Positions 7,676 through 15,378 of a stretch of 24,650 bases of DNA are shown piece after piece. The notes under the pieces were generated by a model. It was not told the origin of the DNA, did no database searches, and saw nothing but the letters and a program-made list of their open reading frames with translations. A program made the translations under genes and the position numbers. Within the stretch, counting starts at the first letter, position 1. Each line of letters starts with the position of its first letter. Origin of the DNA: Gemmatimonadota bacterium (GTDB lineage Bacteria > Latescibacterota > UBA2968 > UBA8231); contig JAPPEF010000051.1 of assembly GCA_028875335.1 (NCBI GenBank), positions 1 to 24,650 of the forward strand, read 5' to 3'.

Positions 7676-10309
7676 GTGACACGTCTAACGATAGTATTGC
7701 TGTATTGTGGTTTGCTCCTCGGGGCACCACAGCCATCCGCGGCCCAGCGCGCCACCGGATTTGACAATCCCTATTACACTTCAGCCACTGAAGTCGCGCC
7801 CTCAACCCTCGTCCCTTCCGTGCGCAAGTGGTACCAGCCACAGCGCCTGTACGAACTCTACGACTGGCGGCAAGACCAGTACTCCAACTACGCGCGCAAC
7901 CCCTACCAACGCTACAACGACGTCTTCTTAGAAGGGTCGCCCTTTTACGACATCTACGGCTCATACATCAGCCAAGGTTGGCGGGTGTACAACTGGACCG
8001 AGGACTATCCCACGGCCAGCGGCAGCAGCATCTTCAAAAGCCCGCGCTTCAGCTCGTGGTTTAGCAACGTCCTCATCTCCTCCAGCCACTCCGGGCAGTT
8101 CCACTCCTCGCTGATGGTAGGCGACGGCATCCGCACGACCCTGACGCCGCTCACCTTTTCCAAGCCGCGCTTCGACGGCGTGCAGTGGGACATGATGTCG
8201 GACAAATACGCTCTGACTCTGCTCACTTCGCGCATCAACAACACCGGCGTCGTCGCTGGCGTCGCCGGAGAGGCTGGCGTGAAGTTCAGCACCTTCACCA
8301 ATATGTGGGCCGCCAAAGGCCAAGTCAGCATCGGCGACTTTTCTAATGTCGGCCTAACATTTGTCAACGCCGCCCACATGAACTCCAACATTCCCTTTGG
8401 CGACAATTCGCTCAAAGGCCAGCTCAGCGGGCCGATGAACAACGACTTCGTGCGCTCGATCATCGTGCGCATTTCCGACGACTCACCCGAAGATGGCGAA
8501 GGCGGTGCCCTGCTGTCGCGCTGGCGCATCTTCGCCAATGGCGTCGAACACACCGACGACATAGCGCCCGTGGTAGAAGGCGGCTTCCGCCGCCGCGGCG
8601 TGATTGAAGCGAGCGGCACTGACGTAATAACTCTCACGTTCAACATCGAGGACTTCGCGCCCACCGTCGATGACGAAATCGACGATTTCCGTGAAATCGA
8701 GCACGTGGAGATCGGCCTAGTACTGGCCAACGATTACAAGGTGGAGGTCGCTTCTAACAAACAGACCAACCAACTCGGCGCACCTGTGTTCCTGACCGTG
8801 CTGCGCGCACCGGGCAATGTCAAGGACGGTGCCAACCAAGCCTTTCACACCTTTCGCTACGGCCTACCCACCGGCAACCGGCTACTCGGCTTTGACATGT
8901 CCATCAACGACGTTGCCGGTTTTGACCTGCGGGGAGAATACGTGCGGAACTTCCAGTACCGCCGCTTCCCCAACGAAAACTTCATCCGCGAGCAAGCTCT
9001 GGCCACCAACACCGCCGAAGCCTTTTACCTAACAGCGCAGAAACGACATTACCCGTGGACGGTTTTCGCCGAGGCCTTTAGCATGGACGCAGAATACTCG
9101 ACCCAAGCCTTTATCCCGAACTCCGAGGGCGAAGTGTACTACGGCAACGAGCAACAAAGTGTGTACGAATTCGTCGATGACAACGACGATCAAGACGAAT
9201 TGCCCGACTGGACTCGGCGCTACCACGGCCCGCGCGTCAACACTCGCCAGGGGATAGGCCTACTGACCGACAGCGCGGTCTTTCCCGGGATCGACGAAAA
9301 CAACGACGATCTCTCGGATTTCAACCGCAACTTCAACCGCCTACCCGACTACGCCGAGCCTTTCCTGCGCTTCGAGATCGATCCCCCCGACTTTCTCTTT
9401 GGCATGGACATGAACAACAACGGGGTCATCGACCGCTTTGAAGACGACTCCGAAGCGGACTATCCCTACAAGCGCGGGCACCGGGGATACAACACATACA
9501 TAGGCGTTGAAATCGCGCCGGACATAAACCTCATGGCCGGTCGGCTCGATGAGCGCCTGCTGAAAACCGCCCGCGAAAACGCGACCACGTACCTGCTCTT
9601 GACCGCGAGCGAAAAATTCCCGCGCTACAACCTGCAACTGCGGCTGATCGTCAATCCGCGCAAGGTCGCAGACGACATTCCCGAGGACGTCTTTTTGTGG
9701 GTCGATACGCCCGGCACATTCGGGGAATCGCGCTTTATCCGCGACCAGCTCGTGGCGCGCAATGCGTTCGTCAACACCACGTATTTAGACGTGCGCTACG
9801 ACCGCTACATCTCGTTTACCACCAAGTTCAAACACGAACAATACACGCAATTGGGATCGGCTACTGAAGAGCTAAACAACCAGCGCTTCCTCGGCGTAAT
9901 CAACAAGGCCCAGTATCCGCTCCACCTGCGCTCTTGGGATTTGACCCTGAACTGGAAACAGCTATACAGCAATCGAGTGCCGGCGGACAAGGGCGCGTTG
10001 CAAACGTCCGATCTAACGGAGATTTTCTCGCTGCTGGCCGGCCGCAAGATCAACCGCAACATGAGCTTCACCGCCGGCGTCGAATACGAGATCGCCAACA
10101 ATCTGGTCGAGCAGCCCGAGGGATTTCTAGAAGACGGCACCACGCTAGTGCTGGCTGGCCAAATCGCCAACCAATCGGCCTATCAGGGATATGCGCTTAC
10201 TACCAACGTCGGGCTGCGCTGGACTCGCGAAGACCTCGACTCAGCTCCTGCGTCGGCCAAACTATTCACCTTCATCAGCGTCTTCGCCGGACTCGGCAAG
10301 GACCTGTAA
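7676..10309 (+). CDS. Large exported protein, probable outer-membrane beta-barrel
   Basis: The 877-residue product starts at GTG and has a signal peptide (TRLTIVLLYCGLLLGAPQPSAAQ). The mature N-terminus is rich in Tyr and Trp (ELYDWRQDQYSNYARNPY). Much of the chain is alternating polar/hydrophobic beta strand with frequent aromatic girdle residues, typical of outer-membrane barrels, especially after residue ~590 where strands such as 'TTYLDVRYDRYISFTTKFKH' occur. Residues ~500-590 hold Asp/Asn-rich calcium-type loops (DDNDDQDELPD, DENNDDLSDF, DMNNNGVID) like thrombospondin-3 or dockerin loops. I recognise no named family. As the last gene of the operon it could be an anchor, export or assembly channel for the discoidin-like proteins (inference). 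Its last 48 bp overlap the convergent PpiC gene. Confidence 0.85.
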   Translation: MTRLTIVLLYCGLLLGAPQPSAAQRATGFDNPYYTSATEVAPSTLVPSVRKWYQPQRLYELYDWRQDQYSNYARNPYQRYNDVFLEGSPFYDIYGSYISQGWRVYNWTEDYPTASGSSIFKSPRFSSWFSNVLISSSHSGQFHSSLMVGDGIRTTLTPLTFSKPRFDGVQWDMMSDKYALTLLTSRINNTGVVAGVAGEAGVKFSTFTNMWAAKGQVSIGDFSNVGLTFVNAAHMNSNIPFGDNSLKGQLSGPMNNDFVRSIIVRISDDSPEDGEGGALLSRWRIFANGVEHTDDIAPVVEGGFRRRGVIEASGTDVITLTFNIEDFAPTVDDEIDDFREIEHVEIGLVLANDYKVEVASNKQTNQLGAPVFLTVLRAPGNVKDGANQAFHTFRYGLPTGNRLLGFDMSINDVAGFDLRGEYVRNFQYRRFPNENFIREQALATNTAEAFYLTAQKRHYPWTVFAEAFSMDAEYSTQAFIPNSEGEVYYGNEQQSVYEFVDDNDDQDELPDWTRRYHGPRVNTRQGIGLLTDSAVFPGIDENNDDLSDFNRNFNRLPDYAEPFLRFEIDPPDFLFGMDMNNNGVIDRFEDDSEADYPYKRGHRGYNTYIGVEIAPDINLMAGRLDERLLKTARENATTYLLLTASEKFPRYNLQLRLIVNPRKVADDIPEDVFLWVDTPGTFGESRFIRDQLVARNAFVNTTYLDVRYDRYISFTTKFKHEQYTQLGSATEELNNQRFLGVINKAQYPLHLRSWDLTLNWKQLYSNRVPADKGALQTSDLTEIFSLLAGRKINRNMSFTAGVEYEIANNLVEQPEGFLEDGTTLVLAGQIANQSAYQGYALTTNVGLRWTREDLDSAPASAKLFTFISVFAGLGKDL

Positions 10310-11632
10310 GCTAACTTCGGCGAGCGCTTCAGTATTTATTTCGATATCCGCGCTGTATTGCTCGCGGAGTTGCGCGATGAAGGCGTCCATGGCCTCGGTC
10401 GCCGCCTGCTGCCTCAGCAGGGTTTTGATGCTGTTATAGACCAAGGATAGATCCGCAACTTTGCCATCAGTGCGGGTAAACATCTCGGCGTTGGCATCGT
10501 AGTACGCGCGAATGTCCTCTTCGGTGATGGGCTGCTGGCGCGCCACCTCCCTGCCCTCGGTGCGATAGAGCCACTCGACGATGAGCGCATCGCGCTTTTG
10601 CTCCACCGGCTCGCGCACCTCGGGATCGCGGTCGTATTGCAGCTTGCGGCCCTCCGCCATCATAATCTGCACCCCCGCCAAGTTCTCGGCCGCCTTGTAG
10701 CGGGCGGCACTGTCGAGCCGGCTGTGGTTCGCCGCTATATTGGCCCAGTACGCGGCCGTGCTCAGTTGGCCACCGCGCCAGCTAAAGAGTACCTGCTCTT
10801 CGCCATCGGGCGCGGTCAAGGTTTTTAAACCCTCGTTGTGGGCCTCTAGCTCGTATTCGCGGCGCAGGCGGTGGACGTATTGTTCCATATCGTCGGCCCG
10901 CTTTTGCACGCGCGCTTTTTCTTGCAACCACTCGCGCTGGGCCGCAAAATCCACATGCCGCCTTTTGTCGAGTCGGAAGACGTGATAGCCTATTTGGGTC
11001 TTCACCGGATGCGGATAAAGTTGGCCCTCATCCATCGTCCGCAGTGGTTCCATCAACTCGGGTAGCATGTGGCCCATCTTGAACCACCCCAACTGGCCAG
11101 CCGGGCCAAAGCGCCGCTGGATGGTCTCCGTTGAATAGATGGGCACCAGCGACTCAAACGGAGTGTCCTCTTGCAGGGCCGTTAGTACTTCCAGCGCTTC
11201 TTCTTCGGTGGCGCAGACGATCTGCTGGCTCAAGACCTCGACATCGTATTCGCGCTCTTTGGCAAATGCCCGCAACTCCTCTTCAGTTGACGTGTAATCG
11301 CCGTGCAGGGCCTCTTCTTCGTACAGTTTGTTCATCACGGCCCTTTGCTCGGTGCGCTCGACTTCGCGGGCAATGCTTGGCTCGCGGTCGAGGCCGCGAC
11401 GCAGCCCTTCGCGCACCAACAGTTCGCGGGCGATCACGCCGTTGAGCAGCGCCAGCTTGGCATCGGCATTCATCTCCTCAATGTGCTTGTAGCCCGTTTG
11501 CATCAGCTTTTGCGCTCGCTCCCTAAACTCTTCCTTTGATAGGGTGATTTCGCCGATGCGGGCGACGTAAGTAGGCTCAGGTTCCGTCCCACAAGCCACG
11601 AGCGCGAGCAGGGCGATTGTTCTCAACTTCAT
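10262..11632 (-). CDS. PpiC/SurA-like peptidyl-prolyl isomerase lipoprotein
   Basis: The start chosen is ATG 11632, which gives a lipoprotein signal peptide (MKLRTIALLALVAC, Cys14); a longer frame would run back into the upstream gene. GGAG lies 11 bases upstream. The 456-residue product has a helical N-terminal segment with the SurA/PrsA-like 'LLNGVIARELLVREGLRRGL'. A parvulin-type domain at about 130-235 has 'LSQQIVCATEEEALEVL', 'GPAGQLGWFKMGHMLPEL' and 'VKTQIGYHVFRLD'. A long charged helical C-terminal part follows. The role is periplasmic folding or chaperoning of exported proteins at a membrane. It follows the FG-GAP gene by 16 bp and is probably cotranscribed with it. The 3' end overlaps the convergent barrel gene. 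Confidence 0.9.
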   Translation of the reverse strand: MKLRTIALLALVACGTEPEPTYVARIGEITLSKEEFRERAQKLMQTGYKHIEEMNADAKLALLNGVIARELLVREGLRRGLDREPSIAREVERTEQRAVMNKLYEEEALHGDYTSTEEELRAFAKEREYDVEVLSQQIVCATEEEALEVLTALQEDTPFESLVPIYSTETIQRRFGPAGQLGWFKMGHMLPELMEPLRTMDEGQLYPHPVKTQIGYHVFRLDKRRHVDFAAQREWLQEKARVQKRADDMEQYVHRLRREYELEAHNEGLKTLTAPDGEEQVLFSWRGGQLSTAAYWANIAANHSRLDSAARYKAAENLAGVQIMMAEGRKLQYDRDPEVREPVEQKRDALIVEWLYRTEGREVARQQPITEEDIRAYYDANAEMFTRTDGKVADLSLVYNSIKTLLRQQAATEAMDAFIAQLREQYSADIEINTEALAEVSLQVLAESGEDADEGE

Positions 11633-11648
11633 ACGACAAATTTCTCCG

Positions 11649-13280
11649 TTATTCTTCAATAGTTTCTTCAATGACAATGTGTTGATTAGCCGCCACGTTT
11701 AAGAGGATCTGCACCGCGCCGCTGGGCCAAAAAACTTGCAGTGAATCTACTTGGGCATGGCGGCCCAAGCCCAGCGTTAGGCGCACGTCGCTGCTGCCCA
11801 TATATCCGTAGCTGCGGCGAATTTCGCGCTTCTGCACGAGGTCGCCCGCCACGGCCCGGATTTTGGTACCGAGCCCGTCGCGATTGCTTTGGATTCCTAC
11901 AGCTTCGACCGTCAGGTAGTTATGCCCGCTGTGGTCGTTGCGCAACAGCGTGCAGTGGGGCGCGTCCGAATCCGATACGAAGATATCGACGTCGCCGTCG
12001 TTGTCGTAATCGCCCAACGCGGCACCGTGGCTGACGCGCTCGACGAGCATTCCCGGGCCGCTAGCATTGCTCACGTCGGCAAAGGTGCCATCGCCCTGAT
12101 TGCGGAATAGCTGATTCTGCTGCGGATAGGTCGTATCCGGGTCGAACTCGCGCACGTTTTCATCGAGATGGCCATTGGTGACAAAGACGTCGAGAAAGCC
12201 GTCGTTGTCGCTGTCGAAAAAGACCGCGGCCATGCCCAAGTAGGGCACGCTCGGCGCGCCGAGATGGGCGGCAAACGTCAGGTCGCTGAAAAAGCCGCCG
12301 CCATCGTTGTGGTATAGCGTATTGGGTAGCCACTGAAAGGTGGCCAAGATAATGTCGAGCCGGCCGTCGTTATCGTAGTCGCCAAAGTCCGCACCCATAG
12401 CCGACTCAGCGTACCCTTCCTCATTGTACGCCACCCCGGCGATGATGCCATGCTCTACGAAGGTACCGTCGCCGTTGTTGAGGAAGAAAAAATTGGGCTG
12501 CCGGTCGTTGGCAATGAATAGGTCCGGGTCGCCATCGTCGTCGCAATCGCCAAACACCGCGGCCAGTTGTCTCCCATCGTTGTTGAACAAGCCCGCCGCG
12601 CGCGTCACATTGGCAAACGCGAGATCGCCGTCGTTGCGATAGAGCACACCAGACTGGCCGGGGTACGCGAGGGGGCCGCAGATGGAGCGCGCCGCGCCCG
12701 TAAAGCACTCCTTGTTGGCGTCCAAGTCGAATTCCATGTAATTGGCCACGTAGAGATCCAAGTCGCCATCGCGGTCGTAGTCGGCAAAGGCCGCATGCGA
12801 TCCCCAACCCGGATCGCCGAGGCCGGTCCGATCCGTCACATCGGCAAAGGTACCGCCACGACCCTCGTTGTGATAGAAGACGTTGGGTCCGTAGTTGATC
12901 ACGTACAAATCGGGGCTGCCGTCATTATCTACATCTCCGACCGCAGCTCCCATACCGTACCCTGCATCGCCGGTGCGCGTCGCCTCCGTAACATCCGCGA
13001 AGGTGCCGTCGCCCTCGTTGCGGTAGTGGGCATTTGTACCGGGCGGACCGTCATAGCCCGGCAGGGCCGTGCCATTGACGATGTACAGATCGAGGAAGCC
13101 GTCGCCATCGGCGTCGAAGAACGCCGCGCCCGAGCCTATGGCTTCGGGCATGTACTTCCGGCCGCTCGCACCGTTTACATAGCGGAAATCAATGCCGGCG
13201 GCGCGAGTCACCTCGACGAAGTGGGGAGCGGACTGAGCTCTGACACTAACCGCCGCCAATGCGATAAGTAGCAAAACCAC
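11649..13280 (-). CDS. CRTAC1-type FG-GAP/VCBS repeat protein with ASPIC/UnbV domain (copy 1)
   Basis: The 543-residue product starts at GTG, two bases after the TPR gene, with AGGA six bases upstream. A hydrophobic start (LLLIALAAVSVRAQ) suggests export, though it lacks the usual basic n-region. The body has seven Asp-rich calcium loops (DADGDG, DVDNDG, DYDRDG, DCDDDG, DYDNDG, DSDNDG, DYDNDG), each followed by LDLY/PDLF-type strands as in integrin-like beta-propellers. A Cys-containing insert (ECFTG...ICGPLAYPG) is typical of the family. The C-terminal ~90 residues form the ASPIC/UnbV domain (SNRDGLGTKI, GYMGSSD, LGLGRHAQVDSLQVFWPSG). It is likely extracytoplasmic and Ca-binding. The gene lies between a TPR lipoprotein and a PpiC lipoprotein, suggesting an envelope complex. 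Confidence 0.93.
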   Translation of the reverse strand: MVLLLIALAAVSVRAQSAPHFVEVTRAAGIDFRYVNGASGRKYMPEAIGSGAAFFDADGDGFLDLYIVNGTALPGYDGPPGTNAHYRNEGDGTFADVTEATRTGDAGYGMGAAVGDVDNDGSPDLYVINYGPNVFYHNEGRGGTFADVTDRTGLGDPGWGSHAAFADYDRDGDLDLYVANYMEFDLDANKECFTGAARSICGPLAYPGQSGVLYRNDGDLAFANVTRAAGLFNNDGRQLAAVFGDCDDDGDPDLFIANDRQPNFFFLNNGDGTFVEHGIIAGVAYNEEGYAESAMGADFGDYDNDGRLDIILATFQWLPNTLYHNDGGGFFSDLTFAAHLGAPSVPYLGMAAVFFDSDNDGFLDVFVTNGHLDENVREFDPDTTYPQQNQLFRNQGDGTFADVSNASGPGMLVERVSHGAALGDYDNDGDVDIFVSDSDAPHCTLLRNDHSGHNYLTVEAVGIQSNRDGLGTKIRAVAGDLVQKREIRRSYGYMGSSDVRLTLGLGRHAQVDSLQVFWPSGAVQILLNVAANQHIVIEETIEE

Positions 13281-13282
13281 GG

Positions 13283-14485
13283 CTAGTCCTGCGTTTGGCT
13301 TGCGGCACCAAACTTGCGGGCCAGGGCTGCGCCGCGCTGTAAGCGGGCGTTATCCGGCTCGAAGTGCAAGCCCCGCTCATAGCTTGCCAACGCTTGGGCG
13401 AATGCTTCTTGCATCATCAGCGCATTGCCGAGCGAGAGGTGCGCGAGCACATACGTGGAGTCGGCGCGCAAGGCTTGGCGGAACAGGGACATGGCCTCGG
13501 CCACTTGGCGGCGGCGCAAATACAGATTGCCCAAATTGTGGTACGAGGGCGCGAAATTGGGGTTGCGGTCCAGAGCCTGTAAATAGTACAGGCGCGCTTC
13601 TTCGTACTGTCCGCGCTGGCCGTATAGCGCGCCTATTTTGTGGTACAGCTCGGCCTTGTCGGGCGTGCGGATTAGAGTAGTGCGCAGGCCGGTGAGGAGC
13701 TTTTCCTGCTTTTCCAATTCATTGTACAGAGCCAACTGGCGGCGGCCCTCTTCTTGCTGACCACTGCGCAACAGGGCATTGCCGAGGTTGAAACGGGCCC
13801 TCGCAAAGAGCGAATCGAGCGCCACGGCGCGCTGCAATTCAACGATGGCCGCGGCGTACTCGCGGCGCTTGTACAAGGCCGTGCCGAGGCCGTGGTGGTA
13901 CTTGGCCACGGTCGAATCGGCAGCTATAGCGCGGGCATATGCCACTTCGGCAGCAGCGTAGTCGTTGAGCTTGAGATGGGCCTCGCCAAGGTTGTACCAC
14001 GCCTCGCTGTAGTCGTCTTGCAGGGCGACGGCGCGGCCATACGCAGCAATGGCCTGCTCGTACTGAGCTTGGCGAAAGTACAGCAGCCCGAGCGCCATCT
14101 GAGCCCAAGCGTAATCCGGGGTCGCGCGCGTGACTTCCTCTAACAGGGCGAGGGCCTCGGCATGGCGATTGAGGCGGGTCAGCACAATGGCCAGTTCGGT
14201 TTGCGCCTTGGCGTAATCAGGTTGCAGCGCGATGGCCTGTTGGTAGGCTTCTAGAGCCTCGGTCATCTTACTGTCGCGTGCATAGGCGTCAGCTAGGTTG
14301 CGGTGGGCTACCGCAGAATTGGGATCGCGTTCTACGGCGCGTTTTGCGGCTTCTATGCCAGCGGCATGGGGACCTTGGTGCAGACGATTTACAGATGCCG
14401 CATCGGTTGGGCGCGGCTGGCGGTCGTTGGGAGGGTCCTGACAGGAGACTAGGGCTAGGATCGACAGGTAGTAGGGTAGCAGCAT
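13283..14485 (-). CDS. TPR-repeat lipoprotein (copy 1)
   Basis: The 400-residue product has a lipoprotein signal ending in LALVSC (Cys15). About nine to ten tetratricopeptide repeats follow, with the usual W/Y-x-x-LG, A-Y and P hallmarks (for example 'AWYNLGEAHLKLNDYAAAE', 'SYHNLGNLYLRRRQVAEA'). Midway the array is broken by a charged helix (YNELEKQEKLLTGL). It is a protein-protein interaction scaffold anchored to a membrane on the periplasmic side. It lies two bases upstream of the FG-GAP gene and is the first gene of that unit. Its length and its interrupting helix match the second TPR lipoprotein at 19178-20380, which indicates paralogy. No good Shine-Dalgarno is visible. Confidence 0.93.
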   Translation of the reverse strand: MLLPYYLSILALVSCQDPPNDRQPRPTDAASVNRLHQGPHAAGIEAAKRAVERDPNSAVAHRNLADAYARDSKMTEALEAYQQAIALQPDYAKAQTELAIVLTRLNRHAEALALLEEVTRATPDYAWAQMALGLLYFRQAQYEQAIAAYGRAVALQDDYSEAWYNLGEAHLKLNDYAAAEVAYARAIAADSTVAKYHHGLGTALYKRREYAAAIVELQRAVALDSLFARARFNLGNALLRSGQQEEGRRQLALYNELEKQEKLLTGLRTTLIRTPDKAELYHKIGALYGQRGQYEEARLYYLQALDRNPNFAPSYHNLGNLYLRRRQVAEAMSLFRQALRADSTYVLAHLSLGNALMMQEAFAQALASYERGLHFEPDNARLQRGAALARKFGAASQTQD

Positions 14486-14876
14486 ATTGAAGGTGGAAGA
14501 GTATTCAATTTAAGGTCTCAACAGCGTTTAAGTATGCCTTTTAGCCGTCGCCGTGTCCACTTCGATGCCCAATCTGCCGACACCGCATGGTCGGTTTCAA
14601 GTGGATCGAAGTGTCCGTTGTCTGCACTCGACTCACGTTTTGTACTTCCGGGCCGGTCTATTTCCTAAAGGTCTCATTCATGGGTCGTATCCGATACAAT
14701 CGAACCCCACACGTCTCCGTCCTCCCGCTGTGCTGACGCCTTGGCATGGATATTGCAATCAATAATGTTACGCAGCCTTGTATCGGCGACTCCTTCGACA
14801 GATTGCGTAACGTCAGTCAGGAATTGACACCCCTCTATACTATCCAGTACTTTCGCTACAACCCAAGGACAAGACT
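14486..14876. other. 391-bp spacer between divergent genes, no supported gene
   Basis: Short frames here (for example 14553-14765) have no protein-like composition or ribosome site. An 8-bp inverted pair, GTTACGCA at 14767-14774 and TGCGTAAC at 14804-14811, is present. The stretch 14804-14820 also matches 64-80 near the window start at 15 of 17 positions, so it looks like the remains of a dispersed repeat. TTGACA occurs at 14824-14829 before the next gene. Confidence 0.6.
14824..14853 (+). promoter_or_regulatory. Possible weak sigma70-like promoter for the coiled-coil gene
   Basis: A consensus -35 TTGACA (14824-14829) is followed after 18 bases by TACTTT (14848-14853), which matches the -10 consensus at only three of six positions. 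A better -10 word, TATACT at 14836, is far too close to pair with this -35. The call is therefore tentative. Confidence 0.3.
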
Positions 14877-15203
14877 ATGACCAACCCACCCTTGACCCCG
14901 GAAGAGCGTCTGTCGCGGCTCGAAGGCGTCTATGAGCATCTCGCCACAAAAGCCGACATCACCCGGCTCGAAGGCGAAATCAAGCGGCTCGAAGGCGGAA
15001 TCAAGGCCGAGGGCACCCGGCTCGAAGGCGGAATCAAGGCCGAGGGCACCCGGCTCGAAGGCAAAATCACCCGGCTCGAAGGCGAAGTCAAAGCCGCGAT
15101 GGCCGAACTCAAAACCGAATTGCACAAGGGGCTGAACCGCAACCTCTACATCACCATAGGAGCCGTTGTGGCGGTGGCGGCGCTGGTCAAATATCTGCCG
15201 TGA
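14877..15203 (+). CDS. Small coiled-coil protein with RLEG repeats and C-terminal membrane anchor
   Basis: The 108-residue product starts at ATG with AAGGA seven bases upstream. Residues ~10-30 form an amphipathic helix (EERLSRLEGVYEHL). Residues 30-72 are a run of units each starting RLEG: lengths 7, 11, 11, 7 and 7, i.e. heptads mixed with hendecads, as expected for a long coiled coil. A hydrophobic segment (YITIGAVVAVAALVKYL) at ~90-107 is a C-terminal transmembrane anchor. This resembles small tail-anchored coiled-coil proteins often found in phage- or nuclease-related neighbourhoods, but I cannot name a family. Its stop overlaps a possible 42-codon ORF. Confidence 0.75.
   Translation: MTNPPLTPEERLSRLEGVYEHLATKADITRLEGEIKRLEGGIKAEGTRLEGGIKAEGTRLEGKITRLEGEVKAAMAELKTELHKGLNRNLYITIGAVVAVAALVKYLP
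14964..15092 (+). repeat. Intragenic 21/33-bp direct repeats encoding RLEG units
   Basis: Each unit starts CGGCTCGAAGGC: 14964-14984 (21 bp), 14985-15017 (33 bp), 15018-15050 (33 bp, identical to the previous), 15051-15071 (21 bp) and 15072-15092 (21 bp). All lengths are multiples of three, so copy-number change would lengthen or shorten the coiled coil without a frameshift. Confidence 0.92.
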
Positions 15204-15328
15204 ACAGGCCCAACCCTCCACCAGACACCCCCGACCTAACGCTCTATCCCTATACCCGCAAAATCCTCTTGTCGATCCAGGTCCCTAGCCTCGAAGCCTT
15301 CAGGCACCTGTTAGACGCCGACGAGTAG
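15200..15328 (+). CDS. Possible 42-residue small ORF, overlapping the coiled-coil gene
   Basis: GTG at 15200 overlaps the TGA stop of the coiled-coil gene (GTGA), then the frame stays open to TAG at 15326-15328. The peptide is Pro-rich at first (NRPNPPPDTPDL) and then protein-like (KILLSIQVPSLEAFRHLLDADE). There is no clear Shine-Dalgarno site, so expression would depend on translational coupling. It could equally be chance or the remnant of a longer gene. No family is recognised. Confidence 0.35.
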   Translation: MNRPNPPPDTPDLTLYPYTRKILLSIQVPSLEAFRHLLDADE

Positions 15329-15378
15329 GTCCGCCGTGTAACATCAACCTTGCCCTACCTGCCCTTGTGGAGATTCCC

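Noticed and set aside
12567..13271. Plus-strand 234-codon frame opposite FG-GAP copy 1
   Set aside because: The repeated Val/Ile/Ala patterns are the complement of the DxDxDG repeats of the real gene; no ribosome site or motif is seen.
14553..14765. 70-codon frame in the intergenic spacer
   Set aside because: No Shine-Dalgarno, no recognisable motif and a composition rich in His/Pro/Ser; it starts at GTG only by chance.
14836..14841. TATACT as a -10 box
   Set aside because: It is only 6 bases after TTGACA and has no -35-like word at the proper distance upstream.
14964..15092. Regular repeats considered as a CRISPR array
   Set aside because: Units are contiguous without spacers, multiples of three in length and lie inside an open coiled-coil gene.
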